From: Chelativorans sp. J32
GTDB lineage: Bacteria > Pseudomonadota > Alphaproteobacteria > Rhizobiales > Rhizobiaceae
DNA: 64,000 bases
Reading direction: 5' to 3'
NCBI RefSeq assembly: GCF_000518985.1
Contig: NZ_JAEQ01000016.1
Span: forward strand, 52,924-116,923
The translations under genes and the position numbers were made by a program. Shown here in pieces: positions 1-7,460 of the stretch. How positions within the stretch are numbered: the first letter of the stretch is position 1; every line of letters begins with the position of its first letter. A model generated the notes under the pieces. That model saw only the letters and a program-made list of their open reading frames with translations. It was not told where the DNA came from and ran no database searches.

Positions 1-1
1 G

Positions 2-577
2 GATGCCATGGCTGACGACGCGATCGCTGTGGCTGGAGCTGCGGAGCTCGAAAAACCAATACTGCTCGGCCACTCCATGGGCGCACGCGCCGCGATCCGC
101 GCGGCGCGAAAAAATCCACAGTCCTTCGCCGGCTTGATTCTTGTCGACCCGCCGGTCAGCGGGCCTGGACGGCGACCCTATCCCTCGGCTTGGGACTGGT
201 ATGAGGACTCGATCCGAATGGCCCTGATGGGCTGCTCTGCCGAGGATATGCGCGGATTCTGCCCTACCTGGACCGACGAGCAACTGCAATTGCGCGCGGA
301 GTGGCTGCACACTTGCCAACTCGACGCGATCGAGACCGCTTATAGTGGGTTCCACACCGACGATATTCACGCCGATTTGCCGCATCTGGCATTGCCAATG
401 CGTCTCGTTGTGGCCGGCGGCGCGCCGGTTATCCAGGCTGAGGACATAGCGGAAATCCGGGCGCTCGCGCCTGGCATCGAGGTGAGAACGGTCAGGGGTG
501 CGGGGCATATGATCCCCTGGGACGACTTAGACGGCTTCCTAAAGGCGGTCGTGGATTTCAATCCCGCCATTGCCTGA
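2..577 (+). CDS. nicD: N-formylmaleamate deformylase (alpha/beta hydrolase), 5' end outside window
   Basis: This is the C-terminal part of an alpha/beta hydrolase. The frame is open to base 2, so the ATG at 8 is probably internal. Visible are the nucleophile elbow LLGHSMGAR, then VDPPVSGPGRR, the stretch AEWLHTC, and AGHMIPWDDLDGF with the catalytic His. These match what I remember of Pseudomonas putida NicD (about 268 aa), so roughly 80 residues lie outside the window. The enzyme would hydrolyse N-formylmaleamate to maleamate and formate in the cytoplasm. nicX follows after 37 bases and nicF after a further 69, so the three are probably co-transcribed and form the lower 2,5-dihydroxypyridine pathway. 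Confidence 0.85.
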   Translation, partial: DAMADDAIAVAGAAELEKPILLGHSMGARAAIRAARKNPQSFAGLILVDPPVSGPGRRPYPSAWDWYEDSIRMALMGCSAEDMRGFCPTWTDEQLQLRAEWLHTCQLDAIETAYSGFHTDDIHADLPHLALPMRLVVAGGAPVIQAEDIAEIRALAPGIEVRTVRGAGHMIPWDDLDGFLKAVVDFNPAIA

Positions 578-614
578 AACGGAGCACAAACCACAAAAGC
601 GAGGGTGAACGGAA

Positions 615-1646
615 ATGGATCAAGCGTCATTTACGGAAATCTGTCTTCACCAACTCAAGATGTCGGGTGTACATGAGGGCGAGCGGCTCGTTGTCCTGAC
701 TCAGGGCAATGAGCGGCTCAACTATGCCGACGCCTTTATGGCTGCGGGCCAGCGGCTCGGCGCGAGAATGTATCACATGCGCCTCCCAGCTCCACTGCCG
801 ACCGGCGGCTGGAATGTCGGCGTGACCGGGCTGGCAGCACTACCGGACGCGGTCGAGGCCCTGAAGAATTGTGACATGCTGATCGATTGCGTGTTCCTGC
901 TGTTCTCGCCCGAGCAATTCGCCATTCAGAATGCGGGCACCCGCATTCTGACCGCGGTGGAGCCGCCGGAACTCTTGGCACGCATGCTCCCTTCGAAGGA
1001 GCTGCGCGAGAAAGTTGAGATTGGTGGCAAATACTTAGCCGAAGCCAATGTCATGCGGATCACCTCCCCGCATGGTACGGACGTGACCTACAAGCTCAAC
1101 AAGTATCCTACCGTCACCGAATACGCCTGCACGGATGAGCCTGGTCGCTGGGATCACTGGCCGTCTGGCTTCGTCTTCACGGGCGGGGACGATGATGGCG
1201 TTGACGGGCAGATCGTCGTCGCACCCGGTGACATTCTCCTGCCGCAGAATATGTATGTGCGTGAGCCGATCATCTATACCGTTGAGAAGGGTTGGATCCA
1301 GGACATCCGTGGCGGGCTCGATGCCGAACTCGTCAAATCCTACATGGCCGGATTCAATGACGAGCGCGGCAAGGGCATGAGCCATGTCGGCTGGGGCATG
1401 AACCCGAATGCAAAATGGCACGGCATGGTACCTGGGGAGTTTCCTGGCGGAATGGGCATGGAGCCGCGGAGCTTTTACGGGAACGTCATGTTCTCGACCG
1501 GCCCCAATAACGAGTTGGGAGGCCCGAACGACACACCCTGCCATCTCGACATCCCCATGCGGAATTGTTCGCTCTTCCTCGATGACGAACCCATCGTGAT
1601 CGATGGAGACATCGTCGTGAAGGAAATGCAGATGGCGCGCGCGTAA
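615..1646 (+). CDS. nicX: 2,5-dihydroxypyridine 5,6-dioxygenase
   Basis: A 343-residue mononuclear-iron dioxygenase that opens the ring of 2,5-dihydroxypyridine to N-formylmaleamate. The sequence contains TRILTAVEPPELLARMLP, TEYACTDEPGRWDHWPSGF and FYGNVMFSTGPNNELGG, all close to P. putida NicX (about 350 aa). The iron ligands known in NicX (His265, His318, Asp320, from memory) correspond to His257 (MSHVGW) and His310/Asp312 (CHLD), with a constant offset of eight. The ATG at 615 follows a purine-rich GAGGGTGAACGGAA. The gene lies between nicD and nicF, the enzymes for the next two steps. Automatic pipelines may call this fold an M29 aminopeptidase; the catalytic residues argue against that. 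Confidence 0.92.
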   Translation: MDQASFTEICLHQLKMSGVHEGERLVVLTQGNERLNYADAFMAAGQRLGARMYHMRLPAPLPTGGWNVGVTGLAALPDAVEALKNCDMLIDCVFLLFSPEQFAIQNAGTRILTAVEPPELLARMLPSKELREKVEIGGKYLAEANVMRITSPHGTDVTYKLNKYPTVTEYACTDEPGRWDHWPSGFVFTGGDDDGVDGQIVVAPGDILLPQNMYVREPIIYTVEKGWIQDIRGGLDAELVKSYMAGFNDERGKGMSHVGWGMNPNAKWHGMVPGEFPGGMGMEPRSFYGNVMFSTGPNNELGGPNDTPCHLDIPMRNCSLFLDDEPIVIDGDIVVKEMQMARA

Positions 1647-1715
1647 CGCGTTGACCCAATCTTTCCTGCGCGCCGGATCTCCGGCGTGAGGGAACTTCTG
1701 GAGTGAGGAAGCTAG

Positions 1716-2336
1716 ATGTCCCAGGAAGCGGTCTACGCTAAGGCGGGATTTGGTCAGTCGGTACCGCGCGGAAGGCGCCCAGCGGTCGTGGTGGTCGACT
1801 TTTCCTACGGGTTTACCGATCCGCAATATCCCACCGCCGCTGATATGTCGGCGCAAATCGCGGCCACCCGCCAGCTGACCGATGCGGCGCGAGCCAGGCG
1901 TTTTCCCGTGATCTACACGACGATTTCCTATCAGCCGGGCGAGGTTGAGATGCTGTCGTGGCTAAAAAAGGCAGCCGGCATGCGGGCGCTGCTGAAGGGC
2001 AGCCGCCTGGTGGAGATTGACGCCGCCACAGGCATTCAAGCCAGCGATCCGATCATCGTAAAGAAGGGCGCGTCGGCATTTTTTGGCACCACGCTTAACG
2101 CGTTGCTGACGGGCGCCGGCGTGGATACGTTGGTCGTGACCGGGGCGACGACGTCTGGTTGCGTACGCGCGACGGTCGTGGATGCGGTGCAGTCAGGCTT
2201 CAATGTGCTTGTGCCTGCGGATTGCTGTGCCGACCGGGCAGAGGCGCCCCACCTAGCCAACCTCTATGATATGCAGCAGAAATATGCGGATGTTGTTGAC
2301 GCGCGCGATGTTTATCGATGGCTGGTGGAGCTGTAA
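1716..2336 (+). CDS. nicF: maleamate amidohydrolase (isochorismatase-like)
   Basis: A 206-residue isochorismatase-fold amidase that would convert maleamate to maleate and ammonia. The catalytic triad of the fold is visible: Asp28 (VVVVDFSYGF), a Lys in IVKKGASAFF (about 117) and Cys149 in VTGATTSGCVRATVVDA. Length agrees with NicF (about 213 aa). The ATG at 1716 is preceded by GAGTGAGGAAG. As the third gene after nicD and nicX it completes 2,5-dihydroxypyridine to maleate. No maleate isomerase (nicE) is in the window; it may lie upstream or elsewhere. N-carbamoylsarcosine amidase is a close relative but the neighbours favour NicF. Confidence 0.88.
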   Translation: MSQEAVYAKAGFGQSVPRGRRPAVVVVDFSYGFTDPQYPTAADMSAQIAATRQLTDAARARRFPVIYTTISYQPGEVEMLSWLKKAAGMRALLKGSRLVEIDAATGIQASDPIIVKKGASAFFGTTLNALLTGAGVDTLVVTGATTSGCVRATVVDAVQSGFNVLVPADCCADRAEAPHLANLYDMQQKYADVVDARDVYRWLVEL

Positions 2337-2453
2337 ACCGTCCTTTTGGTAGTCAGAGTTGCCTGCCGCTGCCAGGGAGAACATGGTGGTGCGATTCGGG
2401 TGGACTGGTTGGGCGCCGCACAAATCGTAAGGCCTGCCGCCGGTGGCTCGATT

Positions 2454-3875
2454 TTACGAGTGACCTAGCTCAGTCTTCCCGATCCTGCCATGCGGGATGA
2501 GCCAAGCCAAGAGCATTCCGCAAAGGGCAAAGCACGCATCGAGTAGAAAAAGCCATGAGAAGCCGGCGTCTATTGCCGCAGAGGACCCGATCACCAATCC
2601 GCTGGCAGCAGCTCCGATGGAAGCTCCGAGCGAGCGGGCCAGAAGGACACTTGCGGAAGCAATGCCGAGCATACCATCGCCGGTCTCGATCTGTACGATG
2701 AGCTGCACCACGCCCATTACCGTGCCAAGCGCCAGCGCTACGAGAGAAAAAAGGCCCGCAAGAGCCGCGACAGAAAATTGGGCGGTAAAAAGGCCGATGA
2801 CGATCAGGATCATCGATGCGATCGCAAGACCCGCGGCGGGAAACAGATTCATTTGGCCGGTACGGCTGACCAGATAGCCTGTCAAAAGCGACCCCATTCC
2901 GACGCCGAGGGTTACCGGCAGAAGCAGAAGCCCGGATTCAGCCGCGGAGAATTCGCGGGCCGCACCGAAATAGACAGGAATGAAGGTAAAGAGAGAAACG
3001 TAGAGCGCCCCGTGAAACAGAGCGAGCGCGCAGCTCATCCGGATCGACTTGTTCCGGAGGAACACGATTGGAAACAACGGGTACTTGGTCCGGCCTTCAT
3101 GCCGAAAAAACAGAAGAGTTGCGATGCCGGCGCCGACAAGAAGGGTGCCGGCGGTCCAGCGTGTCTGGAGCGCTCCGATCCCCGGGGCGGTCAACGCAAG
3201 AAGGAGGAGCATCGAAGCGGCAAGAAGCGCCACGCTCAGGCCGTTGATACGTAGCTCGTCGCGGGGACGCTTCCTGGGTGGAAGCCGCAATACGAGAATC
3301 AGCCCCAGTAGCCCGAGCGGCAGATTGAGCGCGAAGATCGCGCGCCAGCCGAATGCTTCCGTAAGAATGCCGCCGAGCACCGGCCCCATCGTGCTGGCGC
3401 TCATGCCGACCGTCGCCAGATATCCTTGGAAGCGCGCGCGCAGTCGCGGCTCAAAAGCCTGACTGACGAGCGCCTGAGCAAGCGCGATCAACCCGCCGCC
3501 GCCGAGTCCCTGGACTGCCCGCGCGATAACAAGCCACGCGAAGCTTGGCGCAAGCACGCAGCCGGCGCTCCCTGCCATGGAGATCGCTAACGAGATGCAC
3601 ATCATCCTGCGGCGGCCGATTGCATCGCCTAGCCTGCCATAGAGCGGTGCCGAAATCGCGTTTGCCGCCAGATAGGCGATCACCACCCAACTGACCAGTT
3701 CGAACGAAGCGAACGAGCGCGATATGTCGTATAGCGCGGTCGAGACGATCGTCTGGTCCATCATCCCAAGGAGCAGCGGAACAGCGACTCCGAGAAACAG
3801 GACAACAACGGACGGTTCCTGAGCGGGTTCTTCCGGTTCGCCGTTCTTCAACGATAATATCCGAGTGGCGTGCAA
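2454..3875 (-). CDS. MFS transporter, DHA2 (14-helix) drug/solute exporter
   Basis: A 473-residue inner-membrane protein with about 14 hydrophobic segments and the major-facilitator signature YGRLGDAIGRRR between helices 2 and 3. The motif AVQGLGGGGLIALAQALV is typical of the EmrB/QacA (DHA2) group of proton antiporters. No ATG occurs before the first helix; the frame begins at TTG 3873-3875, directly after the TAG of the upstream FAD hydroxylase, so the two are translationally coupled. In this setting it could export a toxic pyridine intermediate or act as an uptake system; the sequence does not decide. It converges with nicF, with 117 unremarkable bases between the stop codons. Confidence 0.85.
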   Translation of the reverse strand: MHATRILSLKNGEPEEPAQEPSVVVLFLGVAVPLLLGMMDQTIVSTALYDISRSFASFELVSWVVIAYLAANAISAPLYGRLGDAIGRRRMMCISLAISMAGSAGCVLAPSFAWLVIARAVQGLGGGGLIALAQALVSQAFEPRLRARFQGYLATVGMSASTMGPVLGGILTEAFGWRAIFALNLPLGLLGLILVLRLPPRKRPRDELRINGLSVALLAASMLLLLALTAPGIGALQTRWTAGTLLVGAGIATLLFFRHEGRTKYPLFPIVFLRNKSIRMSCALALFHGALYVSLFTFIPVYFGAAREFSAAESGLLLLPVTLGVGMGSLLTGYLVSRTGQMNLFPAAGLAIASMILIVIGLFTAQFSVAALAGLFSLVALALGTVMGVVQLIVQIETGDGMLGIASASVLLARSLGASIGAAASGLVIGSSAAIDAGFSWLFLLDACFALCGMLLAWLIPHGRIGKTELGHS

Positions 3876-5090
3876 CTAGGCTGGCTGGCCAACCGCTTCC
3901 GTACGCAGCTGCTTCTCGGCGTCGTATTCGTAGACCCAGTTGGCACCGAGACCGCTCGACTGCGGATTGACCAGGTTGCGCCACCGATAGCCGAGATCCC
4001 GTTTAAGGCGAGCAAAACGGGAGGTCAGGTGATAGGTCCGCCCGCGCTCACGGGACTCAAGCTGTACCCGGGTGGTGCGCGGCCGGCGCAGCGCTTCGTA
4101 GCGACGTAGTGCTTCGGCAGGAGATGCCGTGTCTGCAAGTGATCCGGCAAGCACAAAGCCGTCTTCAATGGCCATGGCTGCTCCCTGCGAAAGGAACGGC
4201 AGCATCGGATGAGCCGCATCGCCCAGAAGCGTCACGTGCCCGACGGTCCAAGCTGGCATTGGGTCGCGGTCGAACAGACCCCATTTGAAGACCTCATCCG
4301 TGCGCGAGAAAAGTTTCTGGAGATTTTCATGCCAGCCGCGGAACGCCGTGAGAAGCTCTTCGCGAGTGGATGGAACGTTCCAGGATTCGGCAACCCAGTC
4401 CTTGCTCTCCATAACAGCGACAATGTTCACCGCTTTGCCGGCGGAGACATAGTAGGTAACCACATGCCCCTTGGGGCCAAGCCAGAAGGAGCTGTCCGGA
4501 CTGACGAAGTCGAAGGGCGGGGTGTCGAACGGAACGACCGCACGCCAGCACATATTGCCGGTGAAACGGGGCGGCTCATCGCCGAAAAGCGATTTCCGGA
4601 TGGTGGAGTGAATGCCGTCCGCCCCGACAATCACATCTGCCTCGAACTCGTTTCCATCGGCGAAGGAAGCGATGGCTGTGTTGCGCTCCTGCCTGGCGCC
4701 GGTACACTGGATGCCAAGCTGCGTTTTCGAAAGATCGACCTTTTCTAGAAGGATCCGGTGCAGATCGGCCCGGTGAACATGGAAGAACGGCGCGCCATAA
4801 AGGCGCGGACAGTCACGAGCCAGCGGCGTGCGCCACATCTCGCGAGCCGTTCTCCAGTCGCGGCCGATGATGTTCTGCGGCAGGAAGCTCACCCTTTCGA
4901 GAGCATCGAATATCCCGAGTGCCCTCAGAATCTTCACCGCATTCGGCGTCATCTGAATGCCTGCACCCACCTCGCCGAAGGCGGGCGCACGTTCGAAAAC
5001 ATGCGCCTCTAAGCCATGAGCGCGCAGTGCGGCGGCCAAGGCAACCCCACCGATGCCGCCGCCGATAATTCCTACTTTCAATTTCCGCAT
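3876..5090 (-). CDS. FAD-dependent aromatic hydroxylase, 6-hydroxynicotinate 3-monooxygenase/salicylate hydroxylase-like
   Basis: A 404-residue class A flavoprotein monooxygenase. It has the N-terminal dinucleotide fold KVGIIGGGIGG, the DG motif VIVGADGIHSTIR and the GD motif LLGDAAHPMLPFLSQGA. The C-terminal WVYEYDAEKQL resembles NicC (6-hydroxynicotinate to 2,5-dihydroxypyridine). NicC His47 (GAGIH, from memory) is Gln here (GAGIQMTPN), while the second-half His and Tyr (GHVVTYY) are kept, so the substrate may differ from 6-hydroxynicotinate. The start is taken as ATG 5088-5090 (MRKLKVG) because the upstream extension to 5132 lacks family similarity. It is translated into the DHA2 exporter and has a GntR-type motif about 55 bases upstream. 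Confidence 0.8.
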   Translation of the reverse strand: MRKLKVGIIGGGIGGVALAAALRAHGLEAHVFERAPAFGEVGAGIQMTPNAVKILRALGIFDALERVSFLPQNIIGRDWRTAREMWRTPLARDCPRLYGAPFFHVHRADLHRILLEKVDLSKTQLGIQCTGARQERNTAIASFADGNEFEADVIVGADGIHSTIRKSLFGDEPPRFTGNMCWRAVVPFDTPPFDFVSPDSSFWLGPKGHVVTYYVSAGKAVNIVAVMESKDWVAESWNVPSTREELLTAFRGWHENLQKLFSRTDEVFKWGLFDRDPMPAWTVGHVTLLGDAAHPMLPFLSQGAAMAIEDGFVLAGSLADTASPAEALRRYEALRRPRTTRVQLESRERGRTYHLTSRFARLKRDLGYRWRNLVNPQSSGLGANWVYEYDAEKQLRTEAVGQPA

Positions 5091-5144
5091 TCTACACATC
5101 CAAAGTTCGCTCGCAGCGGAGCATCTCCGCATAACGAATCTTTA

Positions 5145-5158
5145 ATATTGTATACTAT
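5145..5158. promoter_or_regulatory. candidate GntR operator, site A
   Basis: On the minus strand this reads ATAGTATACAATAT. The ten-base core TATACAATAT also occurs at 10627-10636 and with one change at 7169-7178. It overlaps a plausible -10 (TACAAT) for the FAD hydroxylase gene starting at 5090. That placement would suit a repressor. Confidence 0.45.
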
Positions 5159-5191
5159 CTCTCCACGGGGCGGATTAGCTGCACGCCGGTT

Positions 5192-6079
5192 CTAGCCCCC
5201 AGCTCCTCGCAGTCGCGGATTGAGAACATCCGTCAAATGGTCGCCAAAGACATTCAATGCGGCGACGGTGACCAGGATGCCGAGGCCTGGAAAAACGGCC
5301 ATCCACCACGCTGTTGTCAGAAACTGCTGTGCTTCATTCAGCATCAGTCCCCAACTCGGGTTTGAGGCATCCCCCAGGCCGAGGAAGCTCAGGCCCGCCT
5401 CCAGCAGGATTGCTGAGGATACCTGCATCGTCATGGCCACGATCAGGGGTGGCATGGCGTTCGGCAGGATCTCGGAAAAGATGATCGCCCGTGTCGATTG
5501 CCCGCCAGCCCGTGCCGCCAAGACATATTCGCGCTCTCGCAGGCTGAGGAACTCCCCGCGCGTGATGCGTGCCACTTCTGGCCAGCCGAGGAGGCCGATG
5601 GTGAGGATGATGAACACCACATTGGCGCCGAACAACGCGATCACGAGGAGCGCGAGGAAGAAGCGCGGAATGACTTGGAACAGCTCGGCGATGCGCATAA
5701 GCACCACGTCGACCGCTCCTTTCATATAGCCGGCGATCGCTCCCAGCACGATACCAATGATGCAGGCGGTCAGAGCCGCCAGCACGCCAACCGAAAGCGA
5801 CATGCGCGCGCCGTGGGCAAAGCGGCTGAAGACATCCCGTCCCAAATCGTCCGTCCCCATCAGATGGCTAAGGCTCGGCGGGGCGAAGGAATCCGCGCCC
5901 ATCGAGTTCACGTCCCCAAGAAAGGGAGGTACGACCAGGGCAAAAACGGCGATCGCCACGAGCGTGAGAAGCGCCATTAACGAAGGGCCATCGAGCCGTA
6001 GGGAAGCCAAGCCTGATGAGAGGGCGGAAAAGGGAGTTTTCCCAAGGCCAGTAACGGTGTCGGTATTCTTGACGCTCAT
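5192..6079 (-). CDS. Dpp/Opp-type ABC transporter permease (DppC-like)
   Basis: A 295-residue inner-membrane permease of the peptide/nickel/opine family. It has six predicted helices, the N-terminal extracytoplasmic signature FAPPSLSHLMGTDDLGRDVFSR and the cytoplasmic EAA loop (EILPNAMPPLIVA). The ATG at 6077-6079 (MSVKNTDTV) lies one base after the TAG of the upstream dppB-like gene, which fixes the start and shows translational coupling. Its likely partners are the binding protein at 8899 and the fused ATPase at 12607; no other components are adjacent. Substrate unknown; the catabolic setting suggests a small N-containing molecule rather than peptides. Confidence 0.9.
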   Translation of the reverse strand: MSVKNTDTVTGLGKTPFSALSSGLASLRLDGPSLMALLTLVAIAVFALVVPPFLGDVNSMGADSFAPPSLSHLMGTDDLGRDVFSRFAHGARMSLSVGVLAALTACIIGIVLGAIAGYMKGAVDVVLMRIAELFQVIPRFFLALLVIALFGANVVFIILTIGLLGWPEVARITRGEFLSLREREYVLAARAGGQSTRAIIFSEILPNAMPPLIVAMTMQVSSAILLEAGLSFLGLGDASNPSWGLMLNEAQQFLTTAWWMAVFPGLGILVTVAALNVFGDHLTDVLNPRLRGAGG

Positions 6080-6080
6080 C

Positions 6081-7112
6081 CTACTTAAGCCCCACACGCG
6101 GATCGAAGATGCTATAGACGATGTCGATGACTAGATTGGTGATGATGATGCCGATCGATACGAAGACGAACATGCCCATCAGCAGCGGGTAATCACGCGA
6201 ATACATGGCGTCGTACATGAGGCGGCCGAGACCTGGCCATCCGAAGACGATCTCGGTCAGGACGGCGCCGGCCAGGATATCCGTGACGTTAAGGCCGAAC
6301 ACGGTGATGATCGGAAGGACGCCGTTGCGGAATGCGTGGAGAAGAATCCGGCCCTCGCTCAACCCTTTCGCACGCGCGGTCGTGATGTAATCCTGTGAAA
6401 GCGCATCGCGCATGGAGGCGCGTGCATAACGAAAGTTGATCGCCAAATAGCGCATTCCGAGAACGCAGGCGGGTAGGAAAAGGTGAAGCAGCACATCACC
6501 TACATAGGCCAATCCTTCATAAGCATGGCGACTGCTGGTCATGCCGCTCGTCGGAAACCAGCGAAGGTTCAGCGCGAAAACGACGAGCGCGATCTGGGCC
6601 AGCCAGAATGCTGGGACCGAATAGCCGATTACGGCGAGGAAAGAGCCAATACTGTCGAAGATCGAGCGAGGCCTGCGCGCTACCAGAACCGCAAGCCCCA
6701 CGCCGACCACCGTGAAAATAATCAGCGAGGTCAGCATGAGCATGGCGGTGGCCGGGATGCGGGCTGCGATCAGGTCTACCACATCCGCCTGCATGACATA
6801 GGAGTAGCCGAGATCACCCCTGAAGACGGAAAACAGATACTCCCAGTATTGAACGTAGAGCGGCTTATCGAGGCCAAGCTTGGCATAAAGAGCTTGGACC
6901 TGCTCTTCTGTTGGTGCCGTTTCGCCCACTAGAATGGTGATAGGATCCCCGGGTGCGATATGCACGAGAATAAAATTGACGGTGATGACGCCGATAAGCA
7001 TCGGAATGGCGCTCAGGATTTTTAGCCCGATGAACCGAATTGTACGCAGTCTGTCCGCCAGCTTCCCCTTTTCCTCGGCTGGTGGAGCCGAGTTCACGAT
7101 GTCTGTGGACAC
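6081..7112 (-). CDS. Dpp/Opp-type ABC transporter permease (DppB-like)
   Basis: A 343-residue permease with the family's N-terminal segment (FILVHIAPGDPITILVG), six helices and the cytoplasmic loop ALSQDYITTARAKGLSEG followed by the EAA-type HAFRNGVLPIITVFG. The open frame runs to 7475, but the extra N-terminus is unlike the family and contains no internal ATG. A GTG at 7110-7112 with GAGGGG seven bases upstream gives the expected length. The gene heads a two-gene minus-strand unit divergent from the FMN monooxygenase. A promoter-like TTGTGC/17/TACAAT carrying the GntR motif lies just upstream. Confidence 0.88.
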   Translation of the reverse strand: MSTDIVNSAPPAEEKGKLADRLRTIRFIGLKILSAIPMLIGVITVNFILVHIAPGDPITILVGETAPTEEQVQALYAKLGLDKPLYVQYWEYLFSVFRGDLGYSYVMQADVVDLIAARIPATAMLMLTSLIIFTVVGVGLAVLVARRPRSIFDSIGSFLAVIGYSVPAFWLAQIALVVFALNLRWFPTSGMTSSRHAYEGLAYVGDVLLHLFLPACVLGMRYLAINFRYARASMRDALSQDYITTARAKGLSEGRILLHAFRNGVLPIITVFGLNVTDILAGAVLTEIVFGWPGLGRLMYDAMYSRDYPLLMGMFVFVSIGIIITNLVIDIVYSIFDPRVGLK

Positions 7113-7168
7113 GGATATTCCCCTCACGTTTCCTTGTTCCCGTCCGGCTTCAGGCCGGCTCGTCTCCA

Positions 7169-7178
7169 AGATTGTATA
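7169..7178. promoter_or_regulatory. candidate GntR operator, site B
   Basis: On the minus strand this reads TATACAATCT, nine of ten bases identical to sites A and D. It sits on the predicted -10 (TACAAT) of the dppB-like gene, with TTGTGC 17 bases upstream as -35, about 60 bases before the GTG start. Confidence 0.4.
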
Positions 7179-7209
7179 ACGTATTTTATCCGAGCACAAC
7201 CTGCATCCA

Positions 7210-7253
7210 TTCACAAGTTCCAATTCGGCCGGCAGATATCTGAAGCTTGTGAA
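7210..7253. repeat. inverted repeat in the divergent intergenic region
   Basis: TTCACAAG (7210-7217) and CTTGTGAA (7246-7253) are exact inverted copies separated by 28 bases. They lie midway between the divergent dppB-like and FMN monooxygenase genes. The arms could be paired binding sites of a second regulator. No flanking sequence supports a terminator. Confidence 0.35.
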
Positions 7254-7319
7254 CGTGCTGATTAATATGCCTTTTGCCGTTTGAAATTTGGCGTTGTGGA
7301 GGCTGCCATCATGAGCCGC

Positions 7320-7347
7320 TTGACATCCGGCGAAAATCCTTTTTAGT
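7320..7347 (+). promoter_or_regulatory. candidate sigma70-type promoter of the FMN monooxygenase operon
   Basis: A consensus -35 TTGACA (7320-7325) is followed after 16 bases by TTTAGT (7342-7347, four of six matches to TATAAT). Transcription would start near 7354, at the left edge of the palindrome at 7355-7376. The gap 7113-7460 (348 bases) holds this promoter, the divergent dppB promoter, two operator candidates and the inverted repeat; I see no gene in it. Confidence 0.4.
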
Positions 7348-7354
7348 TCACCTC

Positions 7355-7376
7355 GTGCACAATATACATTATGCAC
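7355..7376. promoter_or_regulatory. candidate GntR operator, site C (22-bp imperfect palindrome)
   Basis: Outer arms GTGCAC and ATGCAC flank AATATACATT; nine of eleven symmetric base pairs match. The nine-base core ACAATATAC is identical to that at 10630-10638 upstream of gntR. It covers the predicted transcription start of the FMN monooxygenase operon, where a bound repressor would block initiation. Confidence 0.5.
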
Positions 7377-7460
7377 TGGGCGCTGAGGCGAGATCGGCGT
7401 CGCCGCCGAGAGTGCGTCGCGGGACCGGCGCTGGCGATTCCAAGAGAGGGTTTTAAGCAG

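Noticed and set aside
3876..5090. 6-hydroxy-3-succinoylpyridine hydroxylase of the nicotine VPP pathway
   Set aside because: No nicotine oxidase, pseudooxynicotine or succinoylpyridine genes lie in the window, and the sequence is nearer to the NicC/salicylate hydroxylase group.
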